Origin: Thiobacillus sp.
GTDB lineage: Bacteria; Pseudomonadota; Gammaproteobacteria; Burkholderiales; Thiobacillaceae
NCBI GenBank assembly: GCA_030692355.1
Contig: JAUYCF010000041.1
Coordinates: 80,105-144,104 of the forward strand
Reading direction: 5' to 3'
DNA length: 64,000 nt
The first letter of the stretch is position 1, and each line of letters starts with the position of its first letter. The translations under genes were made by a program, and so were the position numbers. Positions 16,755-27,830 of the stretch are shown here, one piece after another. The notes beneath the pieces are model-generated. The model was not told the DNA's origin and made no database searches. It saw nothing but the letters and a program-made list of their open reading frames with translations.

Positions 16755-18208
16755 TTCAGATCCTCCGGTTGGCGGCTGTGCCAGTCGGTGGCGCGCTGGT
16801 ACTGGTGGGCGACGTTGAGCATTTTCGCCTCGGAAAAATAGTTGCCGACCAGCTGCAGGCCGATCGGCAGGCCTTTGGCGTCGAAGCCGCAGGGCAAGCT
16901 CATGCCGGGCAGGCCGGCGAGGTTGGCGGGGATGGTGTAGAGGTCGTTGAGATACATCTCGACCGGGTCGTCGGATTTTTCGCCGAGCTTGAACGCGGTG
17001 CCCGGTGCGGTGGGGCCGAGGATGATGTCGCAGGCCTTGAAGGCCTGGTTGAAGTCGTCGGCGATCAGGCGGCGGATCTTCTGCGCCTGCAGGTAATAGG
17101 CGTCGTAGTAGCCGTGCGAGAGCACATAGGCGCCGATCAGGATGCGGCGCTTCACCTCGGCGCCGAAGCCCTGCGCGCGGGTCTTGCAGTACATGTCGTC
17201 GAGGCTGGCGTAGTCCGGCGCACGGTAACCGTAGCGCACGCCGTCGAAGCGCGACAGGTTGCTGGACGCTTCGGCGGGCGCCAGCACGTAGTACACCGGG
17301 ATCGCGAGTTTCGAGTTGGCGAGCGAGATCTCGACGGTCGTGGCGCCGAGTTTCTTCAGCTCGGTGACCGCGGCTTCTACGGCGGCAGCGACTTCGCTGT
17401 TGAGGCCCTCGGCGAAGAACTCGCGTGGCAGGCCGACGCGCAGGCCGGCAAGCGGCTGGTCGAGGTCGCGCGTGTAGTCCTCTTTTTCGCGCTCCAGGCT
17501 GGTCGAGTCGTTGGGGTCGAAGCCGGTCATCACGTTCAGGAGCAGCGCGCAGTCCTCGGCCGACGGCGCCATCGGCCCGGCCTGGTCGAGGCTGGAGGCG
17601 AACGCGATCATGCCGTAGCGCGACACCAGGCCGTAGGTGGGCTTCAAGCCGGTGATGCCGCACAGCGCGGCGGGCTGGCGGATCGAGCCGCCGGTGTCGG
17701 TGCCGGTGGCGGCGGGCGCCATGCGCGCGGCGACGCAGGCCGCTGCGCCACCCGAGGAGCCGCCGGGCACGCAGGCAGTATTCCAGGGGTTTTTCACCGC
17801 GCCGAAATAACTGGTCTCGTTGGAAGAGCCCATGGCGAACTCGTCCATGTTGGTCTTGCCCAGACTGGGCATGCCGGCGGCCTTGAAGCGCTGGATCACG
17901 TGCGCGTCGTAGGGGGCGACGAAGTTGTGCAGCATCTTCGAGCCGCAGGTGGTGAGCCAGCCGTCGGTGCAGAAGATATCCTTGTGCGCAATCGGCACGC
18001 CGGTGAGCGGGCCGGCCTGGCCCGCGGCGATGCGTGCGTCGGCGGCGGCGGCTTCGAGCAGGGTCTTCTCGGCGTCCACCGTGATGAAGGCGTTGATGGC
18101 CGGATTCAGCGCGGCGATGCGGTCGAGGTACTGCCGGGCAAGTTCGCGGCTGGAAACCTGTTTTGCGGCGAGCTGCGCGGCGAGCGCGGAAAGGCTGGCG
18201 TCTGGCAT
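16751..18208 (-). CDS. gatA: Glutamyl-tRNA(Gln) amidotransferase subunit A
   Basis: Amidase-signature glutaminase that supplies ammonia to GatB; 485 residues. The Ser-cisSer-Lys triad context is visible: Lys in [10 protein letters not shown], the glycine/serine stretch [14 protein letters not shown], and [12 protein letters not shown] with the catalytic serines. It sits between gatC and gatB in a tight operon (3-base gap to gatC, 4-base overlap with gatB). Confidence 0.97.
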   Translation of the reverse strand: MPDASLSALAAQLAAKQVSSRELARQYLDRIAALNPAINAFITVDAEKTLLEAAAADARIAAGQAGPLTGVPIAHKDIFCTDGWLTTCGSKMLHNFVAPYDAHVIQRFKAAGMPSLGKTNMDEFAMGSSNETSYFGAVKNPWNTACVPGGSSGGAAACVAARMAPAATGTDTGGSIRQPAALCGITGLKPTYGLVSRYGMIAFASSLDQAGPMAPSAEDCALLLNVMTGFDPNDSTSLEREKEDYTRDLDQPLAGLRVGLPREFFAEGLNSEVAAAVEAAVTELKKLGATTVEISLANSKLAIPVYYVLAPAEASSNLSRFDGVRYGYRAPDYASLDDMYCKTRAQGFGAEVKRRILIGAYVLSHGYYDAYYLQAQKIRRLIADDFNQAFKACDIILGPTAPGTAFKLGEKSDDPVEMYLNDLYTIPANLAGLPGMSLPCGFDAKGLPIGLQLVGNYFSEAKMLNVAHQYQRATDWHSRQPEDLK

Positions 18209-18211
18209 GGT

Positions 18212-18499
18212 TTATTCGATGACTTTAGGGACGAGGTAGAGGCCGTTCTCGACCGCGGGGGCGACGGCCTGGAAGGCGGCATGGCGGTCGGTTTCGGTCA
18301 CCACGTCGTCGCGCAGGCGCTGATACACCTCCTGCGCGTGCGCCATCGGGGCGATGCTGGCCGTATCCACCGCCTGCATGGTGGCGATCAGGTCGAAAAT
18401 GGTGTTGAGCTGGGCTTGCGTGGCCTGCGCCTGCGCATCGTCGATTTCGATGCGGGCAAGGCGGGCGATGCGCTTGACGTCGTCCGGAGTGAGGGACAT
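18212..18499 (-). CDS. gatC: Glutamyl-tRNA(Gln) amidotransferase subunit C
   Basis: A 95-residue assembly subunit that wraps around GatA and GatB. The start [18 protein letters not shown] and the C-terminal region ending in [10 protein letters not shown] are typical of the family. First gene of the gatCAB operon, divergent from mreB across about 100 bases. Confidence 0.95.
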   Translation of the reverse strand: MSLTPDDVKRIARLARIEIDDAQAQATQAQLNTIFDLIATMQAVDTASIAPMAHAQEVYQRLRDDVVTETDRHAAFQAVAPAVENGLYLVPKVIE

Positions 18500-19642
<1,143 letters not shown>

Positions 19643-19679
19643 ATGCAGCTCCGCGCGGCACGGCTGACGGGAACGACTG

Positions 19680-20525
19680 ATGGCGATGCCTGGCCAGCTC
19701 ATGTTCGCCCGCCGGCTGGGGCCGACGGTACGCCTGTTGATCTGGCTCCTGGTCGGTGCATCCTGTGTGGCGATCGATGCCCGTTATCGCGCGCTCGATG
19801 GCTTGCGCAGCGGATTTTCGCTGGTGCTGCAGCCCGCTCGCGCGATCATGCGCACCCCCTTCGACATCGCTGCCGAACTCGGCGGTTTCTTCGTCCGCCA
19901 CCGCCTTCTGCAAAAAGAGCGCGATGCCCTTCTGACCGAACGTGCGCGGCTTCTGGTCGATGTGAACACCGCGCAAGAACTGGTTCGCGAAAATGCCGAA
20001 TTGCGTACCCTGCTGCGGCTGCAATCGCGCCCCGGCCAAAGAGTGGTCCACGCTGCCCTGCTGTATCGGGGGCACGACTGGTTTGCCCAGCGCATCACCC
20101 TCGACCAGGGCGGCGGCGCGGGGCTGCGCCGGGGCCTGCCGGTGGTCGATGCCAGCGGTCTGGTGGGGCAGGTGAGCCGGGTGTATCCGGGATCGAGCGA
20201 AGTCATGCTGGTGAGCAGTCCTGGGCAGTTGACCCCGGTGCTGATCGAGCGCACCGGCCAGCGCGGACTGGCCGCCGGCAACGGGCACAGCCGGATGGAT
20301 CTGCGTTACATGCCGGCGCAGACCGATATCCGGCCGGGCGACCGTTTGCTGACGTCGGGCATTGACCGGCTGTATCCGGCCGGTATTCCGGTGGCGCGCG
20401 TCAGCCGGGTTTCCCGTTCGCAATCCAGCCCTTATTTGCGGGTGGAATGCCTGCCGCTGGCGGGCCTTGACCGCACCCGTGCCGTGCTGGTGCTGATCGC
20501 CGATCCGCAGGTGACCCAGCCATGA
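19680..20525 (+). CDS. mreC: Rod-shape protein MreC
   Basis: Bitopic inner-membrane scaffold linking MreB to PBP2. The 281 residues comprise a transmembrane helix at about 20-40, a periplasmic coiled coil at about 70-105 (LLQKERDALLTERARL), then the two beta-barrel domains with HDWFAQRITLDQGGGAGLRRG. The start ATG is 37 bases after mreB. Its stop overlaps mreD by four bases. Confidence 0.93.
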   Translation: MAMPGQLMFARRLGPTVRLLIWLLVGASCVAIDARYRALDGLRSGFSLVLQPARAIMRTPFDIAAELGGFFVRHRLLQKERDALLTERARLLVDVNTAQELVRENAELRTLLRLQSRPGQRVVHAALLYRGHDWFAQRITLDQGGGAGLRRGLPVVDASGLVGQVSRVYPGSSEVMLVSSPGQLTPVLIERTGQRGLAAGNGHSRMDLRYMPAQTDIRPGDRLLTSGIDRLYPAGIPVARVSRVSRSQSSPYLRVECLPLAGLDRTRAVLVLIADPQVTQP

Positions 20526-21022
20526 ACGTGGCTACCCATACGGCAGGCAGCTGGCGCCGCATCCTCGGCACCCTGACCCTGGCGGTGCTGCTGGAGCAGC
20601 TGCCGTGGTCGGGCCCGGCATTGGCCCTGCGGCCGGACTTCGTGCTGGTCGGCGTGCTGTTCTGGACCCTGCATCAGCCTGCGCGCATCAGCTTCGGCGC
20701 GGCGTTTTTTCTTGGCCTGCTGGCCGATTTCCAGGATGGCGCGGTGTTCGGGCAGCATGCCATCGCCTATGTGGCCGGCGTCTATCTGGTGTTGTTTCTG
20801 CGTCTGCGGCTGCTGCAGTTCGATCCGCTCCGCCAGGCCGCGCAGCTGCTTCCCATTCTGCTGACGGTGCAGCTGCTGGTGCTGCTGATCGGCTGGCTGG
20901 CGGTCAATCCGCCGACCGGCCTGGCCATGCTGCTGCCGGTGTTGAGCAGCACCGTGCTGTGGTATCTGATTGCCCTGTTTGTGCGTCTGTGGCACGGCAA
21001 GGGGATGCAGGATCGGGCCTGA
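20522..21022 (+). CDS. mreD: Rod-shape protein MreD
   Basis: Small polytopic inner-membrane protein (166 residues, about five hydrophobic helices) of the elongasome, with the family segment RPDFVLVGVLFWTLHQP. The start overlaps the mreC stop; mrdA begins six bases after it ends. Confidence 0.9.
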   Translation: MNVATHTAGSWRRILGTLTLAVLLEQLPWSGPALALRPDFVLVGVLFWTLHQPARISFGAAFFLGLLADFQDGAVFGQHAIAYVAGVYLVLFLRLRLLQFDPLRQAAQLLPILLTVQLLVLLIGWLAVNPPTGLAMLLPVLSSTVLWYLIALFVRLWHGKGMQDRA

Positions 21023-21028
21023 TTCGGG

Positions 21029-22921
21029 ATGGGTTTCGCCACGCAACTGAAAAACCTGGATCGTGAGCTGGCCCGCTTTCATGGGCGGCTGAAAGCGGGC
21101 GCGGCTCTTGTCGCGCTGCTGGCGGCCGCGCTGCTGGCGCGCGGGTTTTATCTGCAGGTCGTGCAGCACGAGCACTATATCCAGCGTGCCGAAAGCAACC
21201 GTATTTCGCGGGTGCCCACCGCGCCCAACCGCGGGCTGATCCTCGACCGCAACGATCGCATCCTGGCGGAAAACTATTCGGCCTACACGCTGGAGCTGAC
21301 GCGGGCGCGGACCGACAACCTGGAGGCCACGCTGGCCGGGGTGGGCGCGCTGATCGAGATCACGCCGGGGCAGCTGCGGCGTTTTCGTCGTTTGCTGAGC
21401 GAGTCGCACGAGTTTGAAACCGTGCCGCTGAAAAGCAAGCTGACCGACGAGGAGGTGGCGATCATCGCCGCCAACCGCTATCGCCTGCCGGGGGTGGAAG
21501 TGAAGGCGCGGCTGTTCCGCAACTACCAGGCCGGGCCGGGCATGGCGCACGTGCTTGGGTTTGTCGGCCGCATCAACGATCGCGACCTGCAGCAGCTGCG
21601 CGACAATGGCCGCGAGCAGAACTACAAGGGCAGCGCCCATATCGGCAAGACCGGGCTGGAGCAGAGCTACGAAACCCTGCTGCACGGCCGCACCGGCTTC
21701 GACCAGATGGAGACCGACGCCAGCGGCCGGGCGGTGCGCATGCTGTCGCGGATCCCGCCGGTGCCGGGCAAGGATCTGCGCCTGCATCTCGATGTGGCGC
21801 TGCAGGCGGTGGCCGAACATGCGTTCGGCGATTACCTCGGCGGGCTGGTGGCGCTCGACCCCAACACCGGCGGGGTGCTGGCGCTGGTCTCCCGGCCCGG
21901 ATTCGACCCCAACCTGTTCGTCGACGGCATCGATCCGGAAACCTGGAAGTCGCTCAACGAATCGCCGGAGCGGCCGATGGTGAACCGCGCCCTGCGCGGC
22001 ATCTACCCTCCCGGTTCGACGATCAAGCCGTTGATGGCGCTGGCCGGCCTCGAACTGGGGCTGCGCAAGCCGTCGGACAGCATCAACGATCCCGGCGTTT
22101 TCAGTCTGCCCAACAGCAGCCATCAGTTCCGTGACTGGAAACGCGGCGGGCATGGGGTCGTCGATCTGCGCCGATCCATCTCCCAGTCGTGCGATGTCTA
22201 CTATTACCGGCTGGCAGTGGACATGGGGATCGATCGGATGCACGACTACCTGGCGCAGTTCGGCCTGGGCCAAAAAACCGGCATCGACCTGGACGGCGAG
22301 TCGGCCGGACTGCTGCCCTCGCGCGACTGGAAGCAGCGCCGCTTCAAGCAGCCCTGGTATCCCGGCGAGACGGTGATTGCCGGCATCGGTCAGGGCTATC
22401 ACCTGACCACCCCGCTGCAGCTGGCGGTGGCGACGGCCATGCTCGCCAATGGCGGCGTGCGGATCGAGCCGCGCCTGGTGCAGGCGGTGCGCGACCCGCT
22501 TGCCCATACCTGGCAGCCGCAGCCGGGTGGCGCGCGCGCCCAGCTGGCGATCACTCCGAAACACCTGGAGGTCGTACGCGAAGGCATGATGGACGTGATG
22601 CGCCCGGGCGGCACCGCGGCCAGATCGGCAGCCGGCGCCCCCTACACCGTCGCCGGCAAGACCGGCACCGCGCAGGTGGTCGGCATCAAGCAGGGCGCGC
22701 GCTACGACGCCAGCCGGCTGGCGCGGGAGCACCTCGATCATGCGCTGTTCATTGCCTATGCGCCGACCGAGAACCCCACCATCGCGGTGGCGGTGATGGT
22801 GGAAAACGGCGGCTCGGGCAGCGGCGTCGCGGCGCCGATCGCGCGCGCGGTGTTCGATTACTACCTGACCGGGAAGCGACCCGGCGAAATGAAACTGGAG
22901 GCGGAAAATGCCGCGGACTAG
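21029..22921 (+). CDS. mrdA: Penicillin-binding protein 2 (elongation transpeptidase)
   Basis: Class B transpeptidase that crosslinks lateral-wall peptidoglycan with RodA; 630 residues. An N-terminal transmembrane helix (about 22-45) and pedestal domain are followed by the catalytic triplet: SXXK in PPGSTIKPLM, SXN-type SQSCD and KTG in VAGKTGTAQ. All active-site residues are intact. Its 3' end overlaps rodA by 14 bases, an arrangement typical of the mrdA-mrdB pair. Confidence 0.96.
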   Translation: MGFATQLKNLDRELARFHGRLKAGAALVALLAAALLARGFYLQVVQHEHYIQRAESNRISRVPTAPNRGLILDRNDRILAENYSAYTLELTRARTDNLEATLAGVGALIEITPGQLRRFRRLLSESHEFETVPLKSKLTDEEVAIIAANRYRLPGVEVKARLFRNYQAGPGMAHVLGFVGRINDRDLQQLRDNGREQNYKGSAHIGKTGLEQSYETLLHGRTGFDQMETDASGRAVRMLSRIPPVPGKDLRLHLDVALQAVAEHAFGDYLGGLVALDPNTGGVLALVSRPGFDPNLFVDGIDPETWKSLNESPERPMVNRALRGIYPPGSTIKPLMALAGLELGLRKPSDSINDPGVFSLPNSSHQFRDWKRGGHGVVDLRRSISQSCDVYYYRLAVDMGIDRMHDYLAQFGLGQKTGIDLDGESAGLLPSRDWKQRRFKQPWYPGETVIAGIGQGYHLTTPLQLAVATAMLANGGVRIEPRLVQAVRDPLAHTWQPQPGGARAQLAITPKHLEVVREGMMDVMRPGGTAARSAAGAPYTVAGKTGTAQVVGIKQGARYDASRLAREHLDHALFIAYAPTENPTIAVAVMVENGGSGSGVAAPIARAVFDYYLTGKRPGEMKLEAENAAD

Positions 22922-24008
22922 CCACTGGATCGTGCGCAGGCTGAGTCATCTGGACGGCATTCTGCTGACCCTTGTGCTCGTGTTGCTGGGCATCAGCCTG
23001 GCGGTGGTTGCGAGCGCCTCGGGGCAGAGCCCGGCGCGCATCAGCGGCCACCTGGTCAACATCGGGCTGGCGCTGGGGGTGATGGTGGTGATGGCCAATG
23101 TGCCGCCGCATCTGCTGTCCAGGGTGGGGCCGCCCTTGTTTGTCGCGGGCGTGGTGCTGCTGATCGGGGTGGCGCTGTTCGGCGAAGTCCGCAACGGCTC
23201 GCGGCGCTGGCTGAATCTGGGCTTCATGGCGTTCCAGCCGTCGGAACTGCTGAAGCTGGCGCTGCCCCTGACGCTGGCCTGGTATTTCCAGCGCAACGAG
23301 GCGGTGCTGCGCGCGAAGCACTTCCTGGTCGCCGGCGTACTGCTGCTGGTGCCGTTTCTGCTGATCCTGCGCCAGCCCGATCTGGGCACGGCGCTGATGC
23401 TCGGTGCATCGGGCTTCTACCTGCTGTTCTTTGCCGGCCTGCCGTGGAAGGTGATCTTCGGCGGCGGGGTGCTCGGCGCCGCCGGCCTGCCGGTGGTGTG
23501 GGGCCTGATGCACGACTACCAGCAGCGCCGCGTGCTGACCCTGCTCGATCCCACGTCCGACCCGCTGGGCGCCGGCTACCACATCATCCAGTCGACCATC
23601 GCGATCGGTTCGGGCGGACTGTTCGGCAAGGGCTGGATGCAGGGCACGCAAAGCCAGCTCGATTTCATCCCGGAGCGGACAACCGATTTTGTGTTCGCCG
23701 TGTTCGGCGAGGAATTCGGCTATGTCGGGGCGATTTTCCTGGTGGGGCTGTATCTGGCCATTGTCGCGCGCGGCCTGGTCATCGCGGCGCGGGCGCCGAC
23801 GCTGTTCGGCCGGCTGATGGCGGCCACGCTGAGCCTCAATCTGTTCACCTACGCATTCGTCAACATGGGCATGGTGTCGGGCATTCTGCCGGTGGTCGGC
23901 GTGCCGTTGCCGTTGATGAGCTACGGCGGCACCGCGCTCATCACGCTGCTGCTGGGGATGGGCATCCTGATGAGCGTGGCGACGCATCGCCAGCTCAACA
24001 AATCGTGA
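22908..24008 (+). CDS. rodA: SEDS peptidoglycan glycosyltransferase RodA
   Basis: Polytopic (about ten helices) glycan polymerase of the elongasome, 366 residues. Family hallmarks are visible: NGSRRWLNLGFMAFQPSELLKL, LRQPDLGTALM with the catalytic Asp, and the C-terminal GVPLPLMSYGGTALITLL. It overlaps mrdA, with rlpA 17 bases downstream. Confidence 0.96.
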   Translation: MPRTSHWIVRRLSHLDGILLTLVLVLLGISLAVVASASGQSPARISGHLVNIGLALGVMVVMANVPPHLLSRVGPPLFVAGVVLLIGVALFGEVRNGSRRWLNLGFMAFQPSELLKLALPLTLAWYFQRNEAVLRAKHFLVAGVLLLVPFLLILRQPDLGTALMLGASGFYLLFFAGLPWKVIFGGGVLGAAGLPVVWGLMHDYQQRRVLTLLDPTSDPLGAGYHIIQSTIAIGSGGLFGKGWMQGTQSQLDFIPERTTDFVFAVFGEEFGYVGAIFLVGLYLAIVARGLVIAARAPTLFGRLMAATLSLNLFTYAFVNMGMVSGILPVVGVPLPLMSYGGTALITLLLGMGILMSVATHRQLNKS

Positions 24009-24025
24009 CGCGTTAAAATGCAGTC

Positions 24026-24859
24026 ATGAACAAGATATCGATACCGATCCTGGGCATGCTTGCCGCCGTGCTGGCGCTCGCCGGCTGCGGCAGCAGCCCC
24101 TCCACGCCCACCCAGTCCGCGCCCGCCACGACGGCCAAAAGTGGCGGCTATTATCTCGACGACGGTCCCGAGGCCCAGCCGCCGGCCAATCTGGATGCCG
24201 TTCCCGACGCGGTGCCGCGCGACGAACCGCTGCATCGCTTCGCCAATCGCACCTATGCCGTGCTGGGCAACACCTACACGCCGCAGGCCACGCGTCGCGA
24301 GCACCGCGAGGAAGGCCTGGCCTCGTGGTACGGCAAACGCTTCCACGGCAAGAAAACCGCGTCGGGCGAGGCCTACGACATGTATGCCATGACCGCCGCG
24401 CATCCCACCCTGCCGATCCCGAGTTACGCGCGGGTCACCGCGCTCGACAGCGGCAAGTCCGTGGTGGTGCGCATCAACGACCGCGGTCCGTTTCACGGCA
24501 AGCGCGTCATCGACCTGTCGTATACCGCTGCCCATAAGCTCGGCTACCTGAAGCGCGGCAGCACCCGTGTGCGGGTGGAAAGCCTCGACCCCACCGCCTA
24601 TGACACGCAGGGCGAGGCGTTGCAAGAAGGGATCTACCTGCAGGTGGGCGCGTTTTCACGCGCCGACAATGCACGGAAACTGCTCGACCGCCTGACAGGC
24701 GAGCTTGACCTCGACACCCGCCGCAGCCGTGTGGTGCTCAACGGCACCCTGCACCGCGTGCAGCTCGGGCCTTATCCCGGTGACGACGCGGCGCAGGCGG
24801 ATCGCGCGCGGGTGCGGGAACGTCTCGACCTGAATGCGGTCTTCGTCAGACGCGATTGA
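24026..24859 (+). CDS. rlpA: Septal/endolytic lipoprotein RlpA
   Basis: Outer-membrane lipoprotein (lipobox LALAGC, Cys21) with a double-psi beta-barrel domain at about 97-190 (EGLASWYGKRFHGKKTASGE ... RINDRGPF) and a C-terminal SPOR domain at about 203-277 that binds denuded glycan. In Pseudomonas aeruginosa RlpA is a lytic transglycosylase acting on stem-free glycans; DPBB residues of that class appear present. Its place after rodA is the usual one in proteobacteria. Confidence 0.93.
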   Translation: MNKISIPILGMLAAVLALAGCGSSPSTPTQSAPATTAKSGGYYLDDGPEAQPPANLDAVPDAVPRDEPLHRFANRTYAVLGNTYTPQATRREHREEGLASWYGKRFHGKKTASGEAYDMYAMTAAHPTLPIPSYARVTALDSGKSVVVRINDRGPFHGKRVIDLSYTAAHKLGYLKRGSTRVRVESLDPTAYDTQGEALQEGIYLQVGAFSRADNARKLLDRLTGELDLDTRRSRVVLNGTLHRVQLGPYPGDDAAQADRARVRERLDLNAVFVRRD

Positions 24860-24876
24860 TTTTTTAAGGGCCTGGC

Positions 24877-25992
24877 ATGAAGATTTTCTGGCTGGGGCTG
24901 GCGCTCCTGCTTTCCACATCGGCCTGGGCGGCGCCTGCCGGCATCATGGCGCGCGCCTGGGTGGTGATCGACCAGACCAGCGGACGCGAGCTGGCTTCGT
25001 ATCAGGCCGATCTGCCGCTGGCGCCGGCCTCGCTGACACAGCTGATGACGGCCTACGTGCTGCTGGGCGATATCCGCAAGAACAGGCTGAGCCTGGGCGA
25101 GGCGCTGACCGTGCCGGAATCCGCCACCGAGGCCGACGGCGCACGCGTATTTCTCAAGGCGGGCGAGCAGGTGAGCGTCGACACCCTGCTGCAGGCGATG
25201 CTGGTGCAATCGGCCAGCGATGCCACGCTTGCGCTGGTGACCGCGACCGACGGCAGCGAGGCGGCGTTTGTCGAGCGCATGAACCACGAAGCCAAGCGGC
25301 TCGGCATGACCAAAACCCGTTTCATGAACGCCACCGGATTGACCGAGCCGGGGCACGAATCGAGCGCCCGCGACCTCGCCTTGCTGTCGCGCGCGCTGTT
25401 GCGTGATTTTCCCGAGCGGCAGGATTTATTTACGCAAAAGGAACTGGCCTTCAAGGGCATCACGTATTACAACGGCAATCGCCTGTTATGGCGCGACAGC
25501 ACGGTGACCGGCCTCAAGGTCGGGCGCACCGTCCAGGCCGGCTACTGCATGGCGGCGTCGGCCCGGCGCGGCGACCAGCGCCGCATCGCCGTGGTGCTGG
25601 GCGGGCGGTCCGACGCCCAGCGCACCCAGGATGCCTTGCGCTTGCTCAATTACGGCTTCGAGAATTTCGAAAGCGTGCGGCTCTACCGCGCGCAGCAGCC
25701 GGTCAAGGTGGTGCCCCTCTACCGCGGCGCGCGCTCGACGGTGAGCATGGGGTTTGCGCAGGATTTTCATTTGCTGGTTCCCACGGGCAGCGCCGTTCGC
25801 GTCAAGGCCGAAGTCATCACCCAGCAGCCGATCATGGCGCCGGTGCGCAGAGGCCAGCGCATGGGAACGCTGCGGCTGGTGCTCGACGGCAAGCCGGTCG
25901 GCGACTATCCCCTGGTCGCGCTGCACGATGTCGCCGTGGCGGGCATCTTCGGACGCGGCTGGGATTCGATCCGGCTCTTCTTCGGCAAATGA
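24877..25992 (+). CDS. DacA/PBP5-like protein with degenerate active site
   Basis: By fold and position this is a D-alanyl-D-alanine carboxypeptidase (S11 family), 371 residues: signal peptide (AWA-A), penicillin-binding domain, and a C-terminal PBP5 domain ending in an amphipathic anchor ([10 protein letters not shown]). All three catalytic motifs are altered. SXXK is S52-L-T-Q55, so the general-base Lys is Gln; SXN is S112-A-S114; KTG is K214-V-G216. In E. coli PBP5 these are SLTK, SGN and KTG. The protein is otherwise full length with no frameshift, so it looks like a maintained pseudoenzyme, perhaps a binding or scaffolding partner of the RlpA/RodA machinery. Residual activity cannot be excluded. 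The stop overlaps dat (ATGA). Confidence 0.85.
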   Translation: MKIFWLGLALLLSTSAWAAPAGIMARAWVVIDQTSGRELASYQADLPLAPASLTQLMTAYVLLGDIRKNRLSLGEALTVPESATEADGARVFLKAGEQVSVDTLLQAMLVQSASDATLALVTATDGSEAAFVERMNHEAKRLGMTKTRFMNATGLTEPGHESSARDLALLSRALLRDFPERQDLFTQKELAFKGITYYNGNRLLWRDSTVTGLKVGRTVQAGYCMAASARRGDQRRIAVVLGGRSDAQRTQDALRLLNYGFENFESVRLYRAQQPVKVVPLYRGARSTVSMGFAQDFHLLVPTGSAVRVKAEVITQQPIMAPVRRGQRMGTLRLVLDGKPVGDYPLVALHDVAVAGIFGRGWDSIRLFFGK

Positions 25993-26852
25993 GCGCTTAT
26001 CTCAACGGCCGGTTCCTGCCGCTTGCCGACGCGAAGGTTTCGGCGCTCGACCGTGGCTTCGTCTTCGGCGACGGCGTCTACGAATTGATTCCGGTGTACT
26101 CGAAAAAGCCGTTCCGGCTCGACGAGCACCTGCGCCGCCTGCAGGGCAGCCTCGACGGCATCCGCCTGGCCAACCCGCATGAAGCCAAGGTTTGGCGCGA
26201 AATGATCCTGCGGCTGGTCGAACTGCAGGACTTCGCCGACCAGTCGCTCTACATCCAGGTCACGCGCGGCACGCCTGTTGAGGGACAGCCGCCGCGCGAT
26301 CATGCCTTTCCGCGGGGCGTGCCGCCGACCGTCTTCATGTTTTCACAGCCGCTGGTGACGTCCACGCCCGCGCAAAAGGCCGCCGGGGTGTGCGCCGTCA
26401 GCGCCGTCGACAACCGCTGGCAGCGCTGCAACATCAAGGCGATCTCGCTGCTGGCCAACATCCTGCTGCGGCAGCAGGCGGTCGACGCCGACTGTGCCGA
26501 AACCGTGATGCTGCGCGACGGCTTCCTGACCGAAGGCGCGGCAAGCAATATCTTCGTGGTGAAGGACGGCGTGCTGCGGGCGCCGCAGCCGTCCAGCCTG
26601 ATGTTGACCGGCGTCACCTACGACGTGGTGCGGGAGCTCGCCGCCGCGCACGGCATTCCGCATGAGGTACGGGCGATTTCCGAGGCCGAGGTGCGCAGTG
26701 CCGACGAGCTGTGGATGACATCGTCCACCAAGGAAATCATGGCCATCGTGAAACTCGACGGCGTGCCGGTCGGCGCCGGCGTGCCGGGACCGCTGGCGCA
26801 GCGGATGGACGGCTTGTATCAGGCTTTCAAGCAGCAGGTCATGCGCGCATGA
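25989..26852 (+). CDS. dat: D-alanine aminotransferase-like class IV PLP enzyme
   Basis: Fold-type IV transaminase, 287 residues, probably D-alanine:2-oxoglutarate aminotransferase supplying D-Glu or D-Ala for peptidoglycan. The PLP Lys lies in [18 protein letters not shown], the downstream Glu in [13 protein letters not shown], and the phosphate-binding TSSTKEI near the end. The alternatives IlvE and PabC are less likely given the RLDEHLRRL start and wall-synthesis context. It overlaps the DacA-like gene upstream and the DUF493 gene downstream, both by four bases. Confidence 0.85.
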   Translation: MSAYLNGRFLPLADAKVSALDRGFVFGDGVYELIPVYSKKPFRLDEHLRRLQGSLDGIRLANPHEAKVWREMILRLVELQDFADQSLYIQVTRGTPVEGQPPRDHAFPRGVPPTVFMFSQPLVTSTPAQKAAGVCAVSAVDNRWQRCNIKAISLLANILLRQQAVDADCAETVMLRDGFLTEGAASNIFVVKDGVLRAPQPSSLMLTGVTYDVVRELAAAHGIPHEVRAISEAEVRSADELWMTSSTKEIMAIVKLDGVPVGAGVPGPLAQRMDGLYQAFKQQVMRA

Positions 26853-27115
26853 GCGAAGAAGAGACGCTGCTGAAATTCCCTACCGATTTCCCGGTCAAGA
26901 TCATGGGCGAGCGGCGCGACGACTTCGCGCAGACCATGGTCGAACTGGTGCTGCGCCACGCCCCCGATTTCAAAGCCGAAACCATCGAGATGCGGGCGTC
27001 CAGCGGCGGCAACTATCTGTCGGTGACCTGTGTGGTGCGCGCCACCTCGAAGGCGCAGCTCGATGCGCTGTATCGCGAGATCACCGCGCATCCGTGGGTG
27101 AAGATGGCGTTGTGA
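26849..27115 (+). CDS. DUF493 (YbeD) family protein
   Basis: An 88-residue alpha/beta protein of the YbeD/DUF493 family ([21 protein letters not shown] ... PWVKMAL), thought from its fold to be a small allosteric or ACT-like regulatory protein. In many proteobacteria it sits immediately upstream of lipB, as here, so a link to lipoate attachment is often assumed but unproven. Confidence 0.9.
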   Translation: MSEEETLLKFPTDFPVKIMGERRDDFAQTMVELVLRHAPDFKAETIEMRASSGGNYLSVTCVVRATSKAQLDALYREITAHPWVKMAL

Positions 27116-27118
27116 GTG

Positions 27119-27155
27119 CCAGGGATCAGGGATCGGGAATCAGGGATCAGGGAGG
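27119..27155. repeat. Degenerate heptamer tract between the DUF493 gene and lipB
   Basis: About five copies of a CAGGGAT-like 7-base unit separate the two genes. The tract ends in GGAGG and appears to supply the lipB ribosome binding site. It resembles the CAGGGGT tract at 1177-1210. Confidence 0.65.
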
Positions 27156-27156
27156 C

Positions 27157-27762
27157 GTGGCGGTCGTGCGCAGCCTGGGGCACGTGGCGTACGAGCCGGC
27201 CTGGCGGGCGATGCAGGATTTCACCGCGCGGCGCACGGCCGACACCCCGGATGAATTCTGGCTGCTGGAGCATCCGCCGGTCTATACCCAGGGGCAGGCC
27301 GGCAAGCCCGAGCATCTGATCGCTGCAACCGACATTCCCGTGGTGCCGATCGACCGCGGTGGGCAGATCACTTATCACGGGCCGGGGCAGGTCGTGGCCT
27401 ATGTGCTGGTCGACCTGCGGCGGCGCGGCTACGGCATCCGCGAACTGGTGACGCGCATGGAGCAGGCGGTGATAGACCTGCTGGCGGCGCACGGCGTTGT
27501 CGCGGCGCGGCTGGCCGGCGCGCCAGGCATCTATGTCGACAGCGCCAAGATTGCCGCGCTCGGTCTGCGCGTCAAGCACGGCTGCACCTATCACGGGCTG
27601 GCATTCAACGTCGACATGGACCTGGCGCCGTTCGCCGCCATCAACCCGTGCGGCCACGCTGGGATGCAGGTGACGCAATGCCGCAATCTCGGCGTGAAGC
27701 TGTCCCCGCCGCAGGCCGGGCAGGCGCTCGCCCAAGCCTTGCGGGACACGATTTATTCCTGA
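27157..27762 (+). CDS. lipB: Octanoyl-ACP:protein N-octanoyltransferase
   Basis: Transfers octanoate from ACP to lipoyl domains; about 200 residues. Motifs: [30 protein letters not shown] and the region with the catalytic Lys ([19 protein letters not shown]). The start is uncertain: GTG 27157 follows GGAGG too closely, GTG 27166 has a better 10-base spacing, and GTG 27112 would overlap the DUF493 stop and read through the heptamer tract. The LipB fold starts at about 27166. Works with lipA 1.3 kb downstream. Confidence 0.93.
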   Translation: MAVVRSLGHVAYEPAWRAMQDFTARRTADTPDEFWLLEHPPVYTQGQAGKPEHLIAATDIPVVPIDRGGQITYHGPGQVVAYVLVDLRRRGYGIRELVTRMEQAVIDLLAAHGVVAARLAGAPGIYVDSAKIAALGLRVKHGCTYHGLAFNVDMDLAPFAAINPCGHAGMQVTQCRNLGVKLSPPQAGQALAQALRDTIYS

Positions 27763-27830
27763 CGGATTTTCCGGAGCAGGGGTTCTTGGGCTTCAGATTG
27801 GCGTGTTCATCGGAGTGCGAGATGCCTGGG

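Noticed and set aside
15312..17663. A 783-codon minus-strand reading frame covering gatB and upstream
   Set aside because: Only the part from ATG 16754 matches GatB; the upstream part is an arginine-rich out-of-frame shadow of gatA.
20432..22741. 769-codon antisense frame opposite mrdA
   Set aside because: Gln/His/Arg-rich low-complexity product opposite an intact PBP2 gene; a codon-bias artefact.
27094..27156. Longer lipB beginning inside the DUF493 gene
   Set aside because: The added residues come from the heptamer tract and are absent from the LipB fold; a start near 27157-27166 is more credible.
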